Assembly (NCBI RefSeq): GCF_014652695.1
Contig: NZ_BMZH01000003.1
Span: forward strand, 98,501 to 162,500
Reading direction: 5' to 3'
From: Algimonas arctica
Lineage (GTDB): Bacteria > Pseudomonadota > Alphaproteobacteria > Caulobacterales > Maricaulaceae
DNA length: 64,000 nt
The notes below the pieces were generated by a model. It worked only from the letters and a program-made list of their open reading frames with translations. It had not been told where the DNA came from and searched no databases. The stretch's first letter is position 1. Each line of letters starts with the position of its first letter. Below, piece by piece: positions 8,441-17,459 of this stretch. The position numbers and the translations under genes were made by a program.

Positions 8441-8856
8441 TTAAGCCCGCAAGGCCCGCTCCCTATGGTAGATTATATGCTTGGCACCTGTGCAACACAA
8501 AGGCGCTGAAATAGCGTTCTTATGTTGCATGGGTGACACGGGCTTTCTGTTTTCACAGCTTGGCGGGTTTTGGCTCAGACGGCTTCCATCGCTGATAATC
8601 GCGCGTTGCAGCAAGTTGGATTTTCTCACCGCGCTCCAACAGGGTATGGGTCAGCCTCCATTCAGTCGCCTGCCGCCCCGTCGCCCAAAATTTGGTGGTC
8701 GCTTCTTCATCAATGACTCCGCTCTTTCAGTTCACGCAGCGCGCGGCTGCCCGTCGATGGATTTCGGCCAAGAGCCTTCCCAGCCTGACCAACGCTAAAC
8801 ACCAGCTCACCATTGAAGGCCCAGTGCTGCCTCGCGAGCGCGCGAGGAATGCTCAT
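8441..8856 (-). pseudogene. Helix-turn-helix protein of plasmid/ICE type, broken by frameshifts
   Basis: Reading the minus strand, one frame from about 8856 gives HWAFNGELVFSVGQAGKALG followed by RNPSTGSRALRELKERSH and a stop. A second frame takes over at about 8718 with GVIDEEATTKFWATGRQATE, then WRLTHTLLERG and YQRWKPSEPKPAKL to TGA (8553-8555). A third frame continues with CENRKPVSPMQHKN to 8441. Joined, these give the known layout of small winged-helix proteins found on alphaproteobacterial plasmids and integrative elements: NGELxLSVRxA, then the recognition helix, then xSxEWRLT, then a Pro/Lys-rich tail. At least two frameshifts separate the parts, and the usual N-terminus is missing. 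I infer a dead remnant of an integrated element. Confidence 0.65.
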
Positions 8857-9070
8857 AAGGCCGTGTTCGCAGATTTAGGCGTATTTTGAACTAAGAAATA
8901 GGCGGTAACGCAATCTCTAAACATCGACCACTTTCAGGGAGGAAGGGTTAGAATCGACAAATAGTGGAATTTTCATGGTTAATAGAGTATGAAGACGGCG
9001 CTGAGCTATGCAATCCGCCGCGTTCTGCCTCTGTTTGTGAATGGCCTGGCCAATTAAGGGGGAATTTCTA

Positions 9071-9532
9071 ATGCAGAAATCTATAGCACTGGCTATGTCA
9101 GCATTGCTTGCTAGCGGAGCAGTCTTGATACCTGTCTCCGCGTCAGCGCAGGATACTCTAGAAAAGCGTCAAAATACCGATTATTATCGGGTCGTGAACT
9201 TAGACTTCAAACCAGGCCATAATGATGAAGCTTGGGAAATTCTGTATGAAAAAATCGCTCCTGCCGTTCGCTCATTGGATAGAAATTTTGTCGCGTTGGA
9301 CTGGGAATCCGGGCCTTGGGACTCAACCGTCTACATTAAACTAGATGACGGGTATGGCGCTCTTGAATATGCCGACTCCCCTCAAGGCGCTGAATTTATG
9401 GAGGCCCTCGCGAAGCAGGAAGGTAGCAAGAAAGCTGCGGAAAATGTAATGAAAGACTGGGTGTCACACATTGCGAACGACAGTCAGGATTTGGCCCATA
9501 TGCATCTTCCCCCTGCGGACGAAGCAGAGTAG
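9071..9532 (+). CDS. Secreted protein of unknown function
   Basis: A 153-residue protein with a clear signal peptide (MQKSIALAMSALLASGAVL, then SASAQ as the cleavage site near residue 26). The mature part of about 125 residues is acidic and mixed alpha/beta; its opening YYRVVNLDFKPG followed by a helix recalls dimeric alpha/beta-barrel proteins, but no family motif is certain. ATG at 9071 is chosen over an in-frame ATG ten codons upstream because AAGGGGG lies eight bases before it and the signal peptide then begins properly. A strong terminator follows, so it is a single-gene transcript. It is the only intact gene within the relic region. Confidence 0.75.
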   Translation: MQKSIALAMSALLASGAVLIPVSASAQDTLEKRQNTDYYRVVNLDFKPGHNDEAWEILYEKIAPAVRSLDRNFVALDWESGPWDSTVYIKLDDGYGALEYADSPQGAEFMEALAKQEGSKKAAENVMKDWVSHIANDSQDLAHMHLPPADEAE

Positions 9533-9546
9533 AATAAATGCGTTAT

Positions 9547-9576
9547 AAGGGGCGGTGGTCACACCGCCCCTTTTTT
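9547..9576 (+). terminator. Intrinsic terminator of the secreted-protein gene
   Basis: Perfect 11-bp stem AAGGGGCGGTG / CACCGCCCCTT with the four-base loop GTCA, followed directly by TTTT. Confidence 0.93.
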
Positions 9577-9740
9577 AGATGAAGTGGTTTGACAGAAGCG
9601 TTCCCAGCCAAACGCATTATCAGGTGGACACCGACGCCCAACCGCGCGGCGAACCTGAATACAGCTTTTGATCAATAGCGCTTTACCCGCTTCACCCGCT
9701 TTACCCGCCTGAGTAGCAGCACCCTTCTAAGGAGACTGGT

Positions 9741-10129
9741 GTGTTCGAACAGACTTTCAAAAATCTTGATGACATTATGTTCCAAGAACCGGGGTGTAAT
9801 TCGGAGCTGGACTATGCCGAGCAATCCCCTTGGCTCTTATTCTTGAAATATCTGGATGACTTCGAAGCTGCGCGTGCGATTGAGGCGAAAATCTCCGGCC
9901 AAAATCACACTCCGATCTTTAAGAACGAATACCGCTGGTCTAGTTGTGCGAAGCCTGCGCGGGGCGATGGGTCGCATGATAACGAAGCCGCGCTGATCGG
10001 CAGTGATTTGATCGACTGTCCTACTACCTGAACATTCGGTTCGGCTCCGCCGCCGAAGGCGCTGCAGCGCTTGGCGGGATTGATAAGGCGATTGACAGCT
10101 ACATCGGCTTTCAGGCGCATTTGTATTAG
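9741..10129 (+). pseudogene. hsdM: Type I restriction-modification methyltransferase subunit, N-terminal remnant
   Basis: The frame starts at GTG behind AAGGAG and reads MFEQTFKNLDDIMFQEPGCN, then SELDYAEQSPWLLFLKYLDD and YRWSSCAKP. This is the helical N-terminal domain of HsdM, whose consensus has TELDYTEQxSWxLFLKYLD. After about 96 residues (SDLID) the frame ends, where a real HsdM continues for about 400 more and carries the SAM-binding NPPF motif, absent here. Just downstream, in another frame, a protein-like tail (GGIDKAIDSYIGFQAHLY, stop at 10127-10129) suggests that an internal deletion joined the 5' end to another 3' end. No hsdS or hsdR is visible, so there is no functional system here. 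Confidence 0.75.
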
Positions 10130-10194
10130 AGAACTCACAGTCTTTAATATCGCCAAACCTAACCTCCTGACGAGCTAAGAAGCGGAGACATCGA

Positions 10195-10452
10195 GTGACA
10201 AAGAAAAAATAAGATCGTCTCCATAAACGAGTCGATGCAAAACGCTTGGTTCGTTTTTCTGCCCATTTTAATACGCGTATCGAATACGCCGCTGACGAAG
10301 AATTGAAATCAGACCTAAAGAGACAATTCTCATCTTTTCAATTAGACCAGGCCAAGAGTTTAATAGAAAAACCAACGACGAAGAAAAACACAAAACCTTA
10401 TCCTCCCGTAAGAAAAAACCTCAAATCACATCAGTGGGCTAGATTTGTCTAA
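10195..10452 (+). pseudogene. Small hypothetical gene interrupted by an early TAA
   Basis: A GTG at 10195 with GGAG eight bases upstream reads MTKKK, meets TAA (10210-10212), and continues in the same frame as DRLHKRVDAKRLVRF and on for about 70 further residues to 10452. The charged, continuous sequence on both sides of the stop suggests one original gene of about 85 codons. A TTG at 10246 could restart translation and give a 68-residue basic protein. No family is recognised. The gene lies between the hsdM stub and another small unknown gene. Confidence 0.4.
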
Positions 10453-10480
10453 GGCGGAGCACCGGGGGTAAAGAAATAAA

Positions 10481-10795
10481 ATGACACGAAATATCGATCA
10501 TATCACTCAAATCGGTGGAAAAAAGCGCCCTAAAGATAAGGACGGGCAGCGCTATAGGCCGGTTGTGATTGAAACCTACCGAGTGACTAAATCAGGAAAA
10601 GGACATAGTTTACACGCCCGACCGGTTAGCGAACAAGGAAAATTCAAGCCTGAACTTGATGCCGAATGCAGCCGAGATATGAGAAGGAATTACCCCACTG
10701 GGACAAAGTTTCTGGTCTGGGCGATGCTCATCCATCGTGAAGGCACAGATTTCGTCTATACTTACGGTGGGTGGCCGCATGAGATTGTGCGTTAG
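10481..10795 (+). CDS. Conserved-looking hypothetical protein
   Basis: The 104 residues form a compact, basic, probably beta-rich domain (ITQIGGKKRPKDKDGQRYRP, then VVIETYRVT, FLVWAMLIHREG and VYTYGGWPHEIVR) with no signal peptide or membrane helix. It does not look random, with well-placed aromatic residues and a plausible strand pattern, but I do not recognise the family. A purine-rich GGGGGTAAAG stands about ten bases before the ATG. It belongs with the accessory genes of this stretch and may be carried by the same former mobile element. Confidence 0.55.
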   Translation: MTRNIDHITQIGGKKRPKDKDGQRYRPVVIETYRVTKSGKGHSLHARPVSEQGKFKPELDAECSRDMRRNYPTGTKFLVWAMLIHREGTDFVYTYGGWPHEIVR

Positions 10796-11262
10796 AGGTG
10801 ACAACTACGTTTAAGGGATACTCTCGAAATCAGCGGAAATTTCTATTCTAGGGGTATGTTTGGAGGCATTACACTTTCATCCGTTAAATTAATTAATATA
10901 TTTCAATCCACTAGATAGATAGCTCGTTGCCTCTTCTGCACCATTATCCTTATCTCTTCAGTGAAGTTAAGCCTCTGAAAGACACTGGGGAATCTCTTCT
11001 TTCTTTCTAACGCCCTTCTCTGATTTAACCGCTTTGCTTGACAGCGTGGTTTTGACGGCAAGTTTTTCGGGCCTTCCCGCCCGAACTCTTACACCTCCGC
11101 AACTGCGCGCCAGGCGACGGCGGGACTATGCACAGGTTCTGAAACATCATAGGGCCGCGTTTCACGGCCTGTTATTCTGAGTTGGCCATATAGATCGACG
11201 CAGTCGATTATCGCCCGACCCGATCAGGACAGCCCTGATGGTCCCCCAGACAGACTGTCCCC
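10796..11262. other. Long intergenic region upstream of the RNA helicase
   Basis: These 467 bases hold no supported gene. Composition shifts from AT-rich (10850-11000) to GC-rich (from about 11040), marking the boundary between accessory DNA and core chromosome. The long 5' region before a DEAD-box helicase could be a leader, since cold-shock helicase mRNAs often have one, but I see no defined structure. Confidence 0.45.
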
Positions 11263-13257
11263 ATGTCCAATATTACTCACGTGCATCCCGCGCTCGCGTC
11301 CGCATTGCAAAAAAAGGGGTACGAGACGCTGACCCCGGTTCAGGACGCGGTTCTGGATCCAAAACTGCAAGATCAGGATTTGCTTGTTTCGGCCCAGACC
11401 GGATCAGGAAAAACCGTTGCTTTTGGTCTGACCATGGCCTCGACTTTGCTGGGCGATGATGAGCGTTTTTTGCGCGCGGACGCGCCGCTCGCGCTTTGTA
11501 TTGCGCCGACGCGTGAGCTGGCGATGCAGGTTAAACGGGAGCTGGATTGGCTCTACAAGGACGCGGGCGCCAAGACACTGTCTTGCGTTGGCGGCATGGA
11601 CGCGCACGCCGAACGGGGCGCTTTGCGCCGCGGCGCGCATATCGTCGTCGGCACGCCCGGTCGCCTTTGTGACCATATCAATCGCGGTGCATTGGACCTG
11701 TCTTACCTGAAGGCCGTGGCCCTGGACGAAGCCGATGAGATGCTAAAAATGGGCTTCCGCGAGGAGCTGGAAATCATCCTCAATGCCGCGCCAGAAGATC
11801 GCCGAACCCTCATGTTTTCGGCCACCGTCCCCAAGTCAATTTTGGGCATGACAAAGAAATATCAACGCAATGCCGTGCGCGTGAATACGGCCGCCGAAGC
11901 CAAGCAGCACGTCGACATCGACTATAAGGCGATGAGCGTTGCCACAGCGGACAAGGAAAATGCGATCATTAATATCTTGCGATATTACGATGCCAAAAAT
12001 GCGATCGTGTTCGGCGACACCCGGGTCGCGGTAAATCGGATGACGCAACGGTTTAATAATCGCGGCTTCTCTGTCGTCACGTTGTCCGGTGAGTTGTCAC
12101 AAGCAGAACGCAGCAATGCCATCCAAGCGCTGCGCGATGGGCGCGCGCAAGTCTGTGTCGCGACCGATGTCGCGGCGCGTGGCCTTGATCTTCCGGATCT
12201 GGAACTCGTCATTCACGCGGATGTGCCGCGCAACCGCGAAGCACTTTTGCACCGCAGTGGCCGGACAGGCCGCGCGGGTCGCAAGGGCACGTCGGCCCTT
12301 ATCGTCACGCCAAACCGTCGTCGCAATGCGGAGCGCCTCTTGCAGGATGCAAACGTGACGGCCGAATGGTGTGAAGCGCCGAGCGCGGAGGCCATTACCG
12401 CCAAGGATAATGAACGGCTTCTCGCGAATATGGTCCTCGACTCCGAGATCACCGACGCAGAGCGAACCTTAGTCGTGCGCTTGCTAAAAGCCCATTCACC
12501 GGAACATATCGCAACGGCCTTTATCCGTCAGTATCGGATGGGGCAGTCTGCTCCGGAAGAATTGCTGCCTGCCAATCACAAGCCGAGCAAAGCCGGTCCA
12601 AACGGACATGGTCGCGACGCCCGCCCATCAGGACCGAGAGATGACTTTAGTGATGGCGTCTGGTTCTCCCTGAATATTGGCCGGAAGCAAAAAGCCGAAC
12701 CGAAATGGATCTTGCCAATGCTGCTTAAATCGGGCGGCCTGAAAAAAGGCGAAATTGGCGCGATCAAAATCATCGACAAGGAAACCTTTGTCGAAGTGGC
12801 GCCCCAGGGTGTTGACCGCTTTTTAAATACGATTGGCCCCGGCATGAAAATCGAAGGCGCGATCACTGTGTCGACTGTCCATGGACAACCCAATTTATCG
12901 CAACGATCCGAAGGCGGCGGGCAAAGCCGGAAACCCTATAATGACGCCCCCCGCAAACCCCGGGGTGAAAAGACATATGCGGACAAGAATAAGACCCCTT
13001 ACGAAGACCGAGGGGCTGCATCTGACACCCGTCAGGACGAACAGTCGTCGCGTGAAAAACCCGCATCGAAGAGATCGTCGGAATCGGGTGACGCTCCACT
13101 AAACCGTAAGCCCCGTAAAACGACGGATGGCGATTTTTCGAGCACGGAGAAACCAAAGAAGCCGCACAAGAAAAAAATCGCCCGCGCCGCCGCCCTGAAA
13201 TCAAAAGGCGGCGTCAAAAAGGGTGAGCGGAAAAACACTCGAAAAAAGAAGACATAA
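11263..13257 (+). CDS. DEAD-box ATP-dependent RNA helicase with DbpA-type RNA-binding domain
   Basis: This 664-residue helicase shows all core motifs: AQTGSGKT (44-51), PTRELA (82-87), DEAD (155-158), SAT (186-188) and HRSGRTGR (330-337). Residues about 464-539 form the C-terminal RNA-binding fold seen in DbpA and CsdA/DeaD, followed by a 120-residue, highly basic, low-complexity tail ending in repeated Lys/Arg. Such proteins unwind short RNA duplexes in ribosome assembly and cold adaptation. The long second half places it nearer CsdA than RhlE. It is transcribed alone; no clear ribosome binding site precedes the ATG, but the Q-motif region (LTPVQ) starts properly at residue 23. Confidence 0.95.
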   Translation: MSNITHVHPALASALQKKGYETLTPVQDAVLDPKLQDQDLLVSAQTGSGKTVAFGLTMASTLLGDDERFLRADAPLALCIAPTRELAMQVKRELDWLYKDAGAKTLSCVGGMDAHAERGALRRGAHIVVGTPGRLCDHINRGALDLSYLKAVALDEADEMLKMGFREELEIILNAAPEDRRTLMFSATVPKSILGMTKKYQRNAVRVNTAAEAKQHVDIDYKAMSVATADKENAIINILRYYDAKNAIVFGDTRVAVNRMTQRFNNRGFSVVTLSGELSQAERSNAIQALRDGRAQVCVATDVAARGLDLPDLELVIHADVPRNREALLHRSGRTGRAGRKGTSALIVTPNRRRNAERLLQDANVTAEWCEAPSAEAITAKDNERLLANMVLDSEITDAERTLVVRLLKAHSPEHIATAFIRQYRMGQSAPEELLPANHKPSKAGPNGHGRDARPSGPRDDFSDGVWFSLNIGRKQKAEPKWILPMLLKSGGLKKGEIGAIKIIDKETFVEVAPQGVDRFLNTIGPGMKIEGAITVSTVHGQPNLSQRSEGGGQSRKPYNDAPRKPRGEKTYADKNKTPYEDRGAASDTRQDEQSSREKPASKRSSESGDAPLNRKPRKTTDGDFSSTEKPKKPHKKKIARAAALKSKGGVKKGERKNTRKKKT

Positions 13258-13499
13258 TCGTCAGGGACACAGATCGGTCTCAATGCTGTGTGCATCGTCG
13301 TTCGACCTGAGGGGCGGCCCACTTCGGGTCGCGCCTCACAACGCTCTGTCCCGTCGGCTTGTCTGACAGCGCCAACGCGGCTCTATAGCTATCCGTTCCG
13401 GATGGACATGAGACCGCCCGCGAAGTCGATGAAGTTGGTGAATGAGTTGGAATAAAGCCTTCCAGCCTTATCGTTACGGACCCATGCTGGACGATAGTC

Positions 13500-13754
13500 T
13501 CAGGCCATATCCTGAATGTCGATGTCACGCGCCCCGTGGTCCAGAAGGGCCACCCGAATAGACTCAAATAGCGTGACGTCCGTAAAACAAGCGGACAGAT
13601 AATAAACGGATGTGGAGGGTAAAGGCGCCCCCGATGACGGTGTAATATCAAAAGGCGCGATGCCCAATGTTTCAAGCGCGCCGATGGCAGACGTCATCGC
13701 CTGAAAGGACGAAAAATCCGCCACCGCTTCATAAAAGGTCAATTCTTTTGACAT
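13500..13754 (-). CDS. Small hypothetical cytoplasmic protein
   Basis: An 84-residue protein (MSKELTFYEAVADFSSFQAM at the N-terminus) with an alternating helix/strand pattern that could form a ferredoxin-like or ACT-like fold. ATG at 13754 is chosen because AGGA lies five bases upstream; an in-frame start nine codons earlier has none. No family is recognised. It is divergent from the patatin gene, about 100 bases apart, so the two may share a regulatory region. Confidence 0.55.
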   Translation of the reverse strand: MSKELTFYEAVADFSSFQAMTSAIGALETLGIAPFDITPSSGAPLPSTSVYYLSACFTDVTLFESIRVALLDHGARDIDIQDMA

Positions 13755-13853
13755 TGCCGTCCTAATAGGTTGCCCCATCATAACACGAGAGCGTGTTATG
13801 GAACAATCTAAGTGCCGGGTTCCTGAAGCCGGAAAAGGCGATATAGGAAACAG

Positions 13854-15029
13854 ATGACATCGAAAGCTATATCAGGGCTGGTTGTAACGGGCGGCGGCGC
13901 GCGCGGCGCCTACCAAGTCGGTGTTTTGAAGGCGGTGAGCGAAATTTTGGAGAGTCGGACAGAACCGTTCGATGTCATTTCCGGAATTTCCGTCGGTGGC
14001 CTAAACGCGGCGGGCTTAGCGTCCGTGCCAGAAGATTTTGTCGCCAGTGCAAAAAACTTGGAGGTGTTTTGGCGAAGTTTGACAACCGCGAAAGTCTTTG
14101 ACCCGAGGCTGCGAAAGATATTTTTGACAGCGCTTAAATTGGGCTTTGCAACGCTCTTACCCAAGCACATGTCCAACCCGCCCAAGTCGCTACTCGACAG
14201 TAGCCCGTTACGACAAACCTTGTTGGACAATATCGATTTTGGCAAAGTTGCAAAAGCGGTGCAAGATCGCGCGATAAAGGCGATCAGTGTCACCTGTTCA
14301 GGCTATGATTCAGGTTACGCCGTCACCTTCTTTGATACGCTGGGTGAGGACAATGACTGGCATCGCGTCCGCCGGGCGGGGCGAAAGCGGGTGTTGGATA
14401 TTGATGAAGTCATGGCGTCAGCAGCGCTTCCGCTTTTGTTTCCCGCCGTTAAAATTGACAATGAGTATTTCGGAGATGGGGCGTTGCGCCAGACATCACC
14501 GCTCGCGCCGGCCATTCATCTGGGGGCGGATAAATTGTTCATTATCGGTACCCGCGATAGTCCACCTGAGCCGCACGAAGAGATCGACTTTACGGCTGAA
14601 TACCCTTCGGCGGGCGATTTAGGGGGCTATGCCCTCGACATTATCTTTCACGACAGTCTTGAGTCCGACATCGAACGATTGAAGCGATTGAACACATTGG
14701 TTCGACACTTGACGCCTGAAGAAAGAGCGGGAGAAAAATTGAAAGAAATTGACGTTTTTTCCATCAACCCTTCAATCAGTCTGCGAAGCTTGGCACGGGA
14801 ACATGCGCCTGAAATGCCGCGCCGGTTACGATGGTTGATCAAGCGACGAACGGCAGAAGCGGCCATGGGACGAATTGAGAGCTATTTGCTATTTGAACCC
14901 GGATATATTGGGGCTTTAATTGATTTAGGTTATAAGGATGCCATGGCTCGGCAAGAAGAAATTCGGGATTTTTTCCCCACGAGTAAGCCCGCTTATGTCA
15001 CCACGCCAAAGAGCGTGCCAACGGCATAG
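13854..15029 (+). CDS. Patatin-like phospholipase
   Basis: A 391-residue patatin-family acyl hydrolase. The oxyanion-hole motif GGGARG is at 13-18, the nucleophile elbow GISVG at 44-48 (Ser46), and the dyad Asp lies in DGA (208-210). These enzymes cleave acyl chains from phospholipids or neutral lipids with a Ser-Asp dyad. There is no signal peptide, so it acts in the cytoplasm or at the inner membrane face. The C-terminal half (about 240-391) is family-typical helical sequence. Its 3' end overlaps the convergent VIT-family gene by 37 bases. Confidence 0.93.
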   Translation: MTSKAISGLVVTGGGARGAYQVGVLKAVSEILESRTEPFDVISGISVGGLNAAGLASVPEDFVASAKNLEVFWRSLTTAKVFDPRLRKIFLTALKLGFATLLPKHMSNPPKSLLDSSPLRQTLLDNIDFGKVAKAVQDRAIKAISVTCSGYDSGYAVTFFDTLGEDNDWHRVRRAGRKRVLDIDEVMASAALPLLFPAVKIDNEYFGDGALRQTSPLAPAIHLGADKLFIIGTRDSPPEPHEEIDFTAEYPSAGDLGGYALDIIFHDSLESDIERLKRLNTLVRHLTPEERAGEKLKEIDVFSINPSISLRSLAREHAPEMPRRLRWLIKRRTAEAAMGRIESYLLFEPGYIGALIDLGYKDAMARQEEIRDFFPTSKPAYVTTPKSVPTA

Positions 15030-15700
15030 GTCAAGCCCATCGCGGCTAGACCCCAAAATGAGACTCGGATCGCGGCCTTGAGTTTATTGGCCCCACCGAC
15101 CTGTGCGGATACAATCCCCAAACCGATGAGCGCGACGAGGGACGATAGGCCGAGGCTCCACGCGACGACGGTGGGCGGGCTTATAATCGCGGCCAATAGA
15201 GGCAAGGCCGCGCCGATCGCGAAACTGAGAGCGGAGGTCCATGCGGCTTGAATTGGGCGCGCCTTATGCGTGTCCGTCAGCCCCAATTCATCGCGCATAT
15301 GCGCGCCAAGCGGATCAATCGCCATAAGCTGCGTCGCAACCTGCTGGGCCAAATCATCGGACAGACCGCGTTGCCTGTATATGTGTGCCAGCTCTTGCAG
15401 CTCCCCAACCGGATCCGCCTCAATAGCGGCTTTTTCGATCGCGAGATCCACGGCTTCACTATCCGCTTGCGTGCTGACCGAAACATATTCTCCCGCGGCC
15501 ATAGACAACGCGCCCGCCACCAGGGCCGCCGTTCCTGTGAGTAATAGAGCCTGATGCGACACGGAGGCCGCGGCCACGCCCATCATGACACTGGCCGTGG
15601 AAATTATACCATCATTGGCCCCGAGCACGGCCGCGCGCAGCCATCCTAACTTATGACTGACATGATGCTCATCAATATGGTCTTTGGTGGGCTTCGACAT
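14993..15700 (-). CDS. VIT1/CCC1-family metal transporter
   Basis: A 235-residue membrane protein of the vacuolar iron transporter (VIT1/CCC1) family. LRAAVLGANDGIISTASVMM in helix one and LSMAAGEYVSVSTQ in helix two are the family signatures; the Asp, Glu and Met residues there contribute to metal binding in characterised members. A charged cytoplasmic loop (about 80-145) with several Glu follows, then three more helices. Bacterial members are thought to move Fe(II) or Mn(II) across the membrane. The gene stands alone between convergent and codirectional neighbours. Confidence 0.92.
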   Translation of the reverse strand: MSKPTKDHIDEHHVSHKLGWLRAAVLGANDGIISTASVMMGVAAASVSHQALLLTGTAALVAGALSMAAGEYVSVSTQADSEAVDLAIEKAAIEADPVGELQELAHIYRQRGLSDDLAQQVATQLMAIDPLGAHMRDELGLTDTHKARPIQAAWTSALSFAIGAALPLLAAIISPPTVVAWSLGLSSLVALIGLGIVSAQVGGANKLKAAIRVSFWGLAAMGLTYAVGTLFGVVT

Positions 15701-15799
15701 GCCGTGAGCTTATTCTTCAAAGTAAACCTTGTCAGAGGAATTTACACGTCGCCTCGCAGGCTGTGATACGGAAGGAGATTTGCAGAATGTGTCACGCGG

Positions 15800-16696
15800 T
15801 TATGGAGGACACGCACCGATCATAACCGAGTCTGACGGCGGGGTTTTATTGTAGAATTCACAGATCACATGCACCGCCTCGACAGCGGTATCAACGACCG
15901 TAAAGAGGGATAGGTCATCGGGCGCAACGAAACCTTCTTCGACCAAGAATTCAAAATCGACGACGCGGTTCCAGTAGGCGCTCCCAACCAAAATTATCGG
16001 GATCGGGTCTATTTTTTTGGTCTGAACCAAGGTGAGCACATCAAACACTTCGTCCAGCGTTCCAAAGCCCCCTGGGAACGCAACAAGTGCTTTTGCGCGC
16101 ATAAGAAAATGCATTTTCCGCAATCCAAAATAACGGAAGCGAAAGCAAAGTTCCGGTGAAATATAGGGGTTTGGGATTTGCTCTTTAGGAAGATCAATAT
16201 TGAGTCCAATGGAGCGCGCCCCGGCTTCATCGGCACCGCGATTAGCGGCTTCCATAATGCCGGGACCACCGCCCGTTACGACAACGAAGTCGGGCCGCCC
16301 CGCCACATGAAACCGCTGCGAGACAATTTTGGCGAAACGTCTCGCTTCCTCATAATAGTCCGATCTTCGAAGCTGCTTCTCAAGATCGGAGATTTTGCTC
16401 ACATCGACAGTTTCCGCATTGCGGGCAGTTTCAAGGTCAGCCTCAACCGCCTCTTTCGCCCGCAGGCGCGCGCTGCCAAACACGACGATTGTAGACTGGA
16501 TGCCTTCCCGCGTTTGCAGAAGATCGGCCTTCAGATATTCCAACTGCAACCTGACAGAGCGCAGTTCATCCAACCCTAGCAAATCAGGATCATTAGACGA
16601 CAGCCGATAGGCTTCACTCTTCATCAAGTCTTGCTGCCGTTGCGTGAGCCCTTTGGCGTCGATGTTACGTTCATTGCCGCCAAATTTTTCAGTCAT
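15800..16696 (-). CDS. LOG-family protein (nucleoside monophosphate phosphoribohydrolase-like)
   Basis: The 298-residue product carries the Rossmann-like LOG/TIGR00730 core with VVTGGGPGIMEAANRGA and PGGFGTLDE, the motifs that bind the nucleotide and cleave the N-glycosidic bond. It has an extra N-terminal region of about 110 residues, placing it with the longer bacterial form rather than the roughly 190-residue plant-type LOG. Likely reactions are release of free bases from AMP-like nucleotides, including cytokinin precursors; the substrate cannot be told from sequence. ATG at 16696 is chosen because AAGGAT lies about eight bases upstream; a GTG eight codons earlier lacks this. Confidence 0.9.
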   Translation of the reverse strand: MTEKFGGNERNIDAKGLTQRQQDLMKSEAYRLSSNDPDLLGLDELRSVRLQLEYLKADLLQTREGIQSTIVVFGSARLRAKEAVEADLETARNAETVDVSKISDLEKQLRRSDYYEEARRFAKIVSQRFHVAGRPDFVVVTGGGPGIMEAANRGADEAGARSIGLNIDLPKEQIPNPYISPELCFRFRYFGLRKMHFLMRAKALVAFPGGFGTLDEVFDVLTLVQTKKIDPIPIILVGSAYWNRVVDFEFLVEEGFVAPDDLSLFTVVDTAVEAVHVICEFYNKTPPSDSVMIGACPP

Positions 16697-16740
16697 TCTG
16701 AATATCCTTATGACGTTCACGGAACCGACTTTGCTAAAGG

Positions 16741-16765
16741 AACACGCCCTATTTTTAGGCGTGTT
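16741..16765 (-). terminator. Hairpin between cytochrome c gene and LOG gene
   Basis: AACACGCC (16741-16748) and GGCGTGTT (16758-16765) form an 8-bp perfect stem around an AT-rich loop. On the minus strand it lies behind the cytochrome gene, with only a weak T-rich tail; on the plus strand TTTTG overlaps the stem end. It probably ends the cytochrome transcript. Confidence 0.55.
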
Positions 16766-16822
16766 TTGTCTCTGACTGACACCCCATAAACAGTACGCTT
16801 TTGGCCTCAGAGACCCGACTGA

Positions 16823-17194
16823 TTAGTCTTTGGCGGGTGTCTCTTGGATCATTCTTAGGTAGGACAGCAGTCCCTCGGTTTCTTTCACAGTGAAATCGAA
16901 ATCTGGCATATCCGGATGGCCTACATGAATATGTTCACGAAAATCATCGGCCAGAGCCTCAGGATTGTACTGGCTGAGAACTATCCGCAAGGGCGGTGCA
17001 TCAGAGCGCGGACTATCCCCTGAAGGGCTCACATTGTGGCACGCCGCGCAGTGGGTTTTGGCAATATCCGCTCCCAATTCCGCATAGGGTTGCACGACCG
17101 TCGTCGGCGGAGATTTCATCGTCGGCGCTTGCACATTTTGACAGGCGACCAAGCTTATAACAGGAATGATAGTGACCGCTCTTATGATATCCAT
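16823..17194 (-). CDS. Cytochrome c family lipoprotein
   Basis: A 123-residue protein with a lipoprotein signal (SLVAC, lipidated Cys18), the heme-binding motif CAACH (Cys49, Cys52, His53), and a likely axial Met96 in HPDMPDF. It is a small class I c-type cytochrome tethered to the membrane on the periplasmic side, where it would carry electrons. The fold is short but complete, ending in the helix LLSYLRMI. No oxidase or dehydrogenase gene is adjacent, so its partner is unknown. Confidence 0.92.
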   Translation of the reverse strand: MDIIRAVTIIPVISLVACQNVQAPTMKSPPTTVVQPYAELGADIAKTHCAACHNVSPSGDSPRSDAPPLRIVLSQYNPEALADDFREHIHVGHPDMPDFDFTVKETEGLLSYLRMIQETPAKD

Positions 17195-17459
17195 TTGACC
17201 TCCATGCCTGATTTCACGGCTCTAAGAAACGCGATCCTTCAGCTTCATTCCCGGCCCCGGAAATTCAGCCCGTGAGGATCCAGCCCCGTACAGCGTAAGC
17301 TTTAGAGGTTTATAGAGTTTGGGGCTACGTGATATTAAATAAGGCTCAGAGGCCGGACGCCTGGACCGATCATGCTGACGTGAAAACGTTGAGGTAGTGG
17401 GGTGACGACATTTGCCAACTGAGGTTGCGCCAACGCGTCACATCTGTGTAAACGCAAGT

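Noticed and set aside
8481..8889. Plus-strand frames of 65-105 codons
   Set aside because: The minus strand gives a coherent, though frameshifted, known protein type over the same bases.
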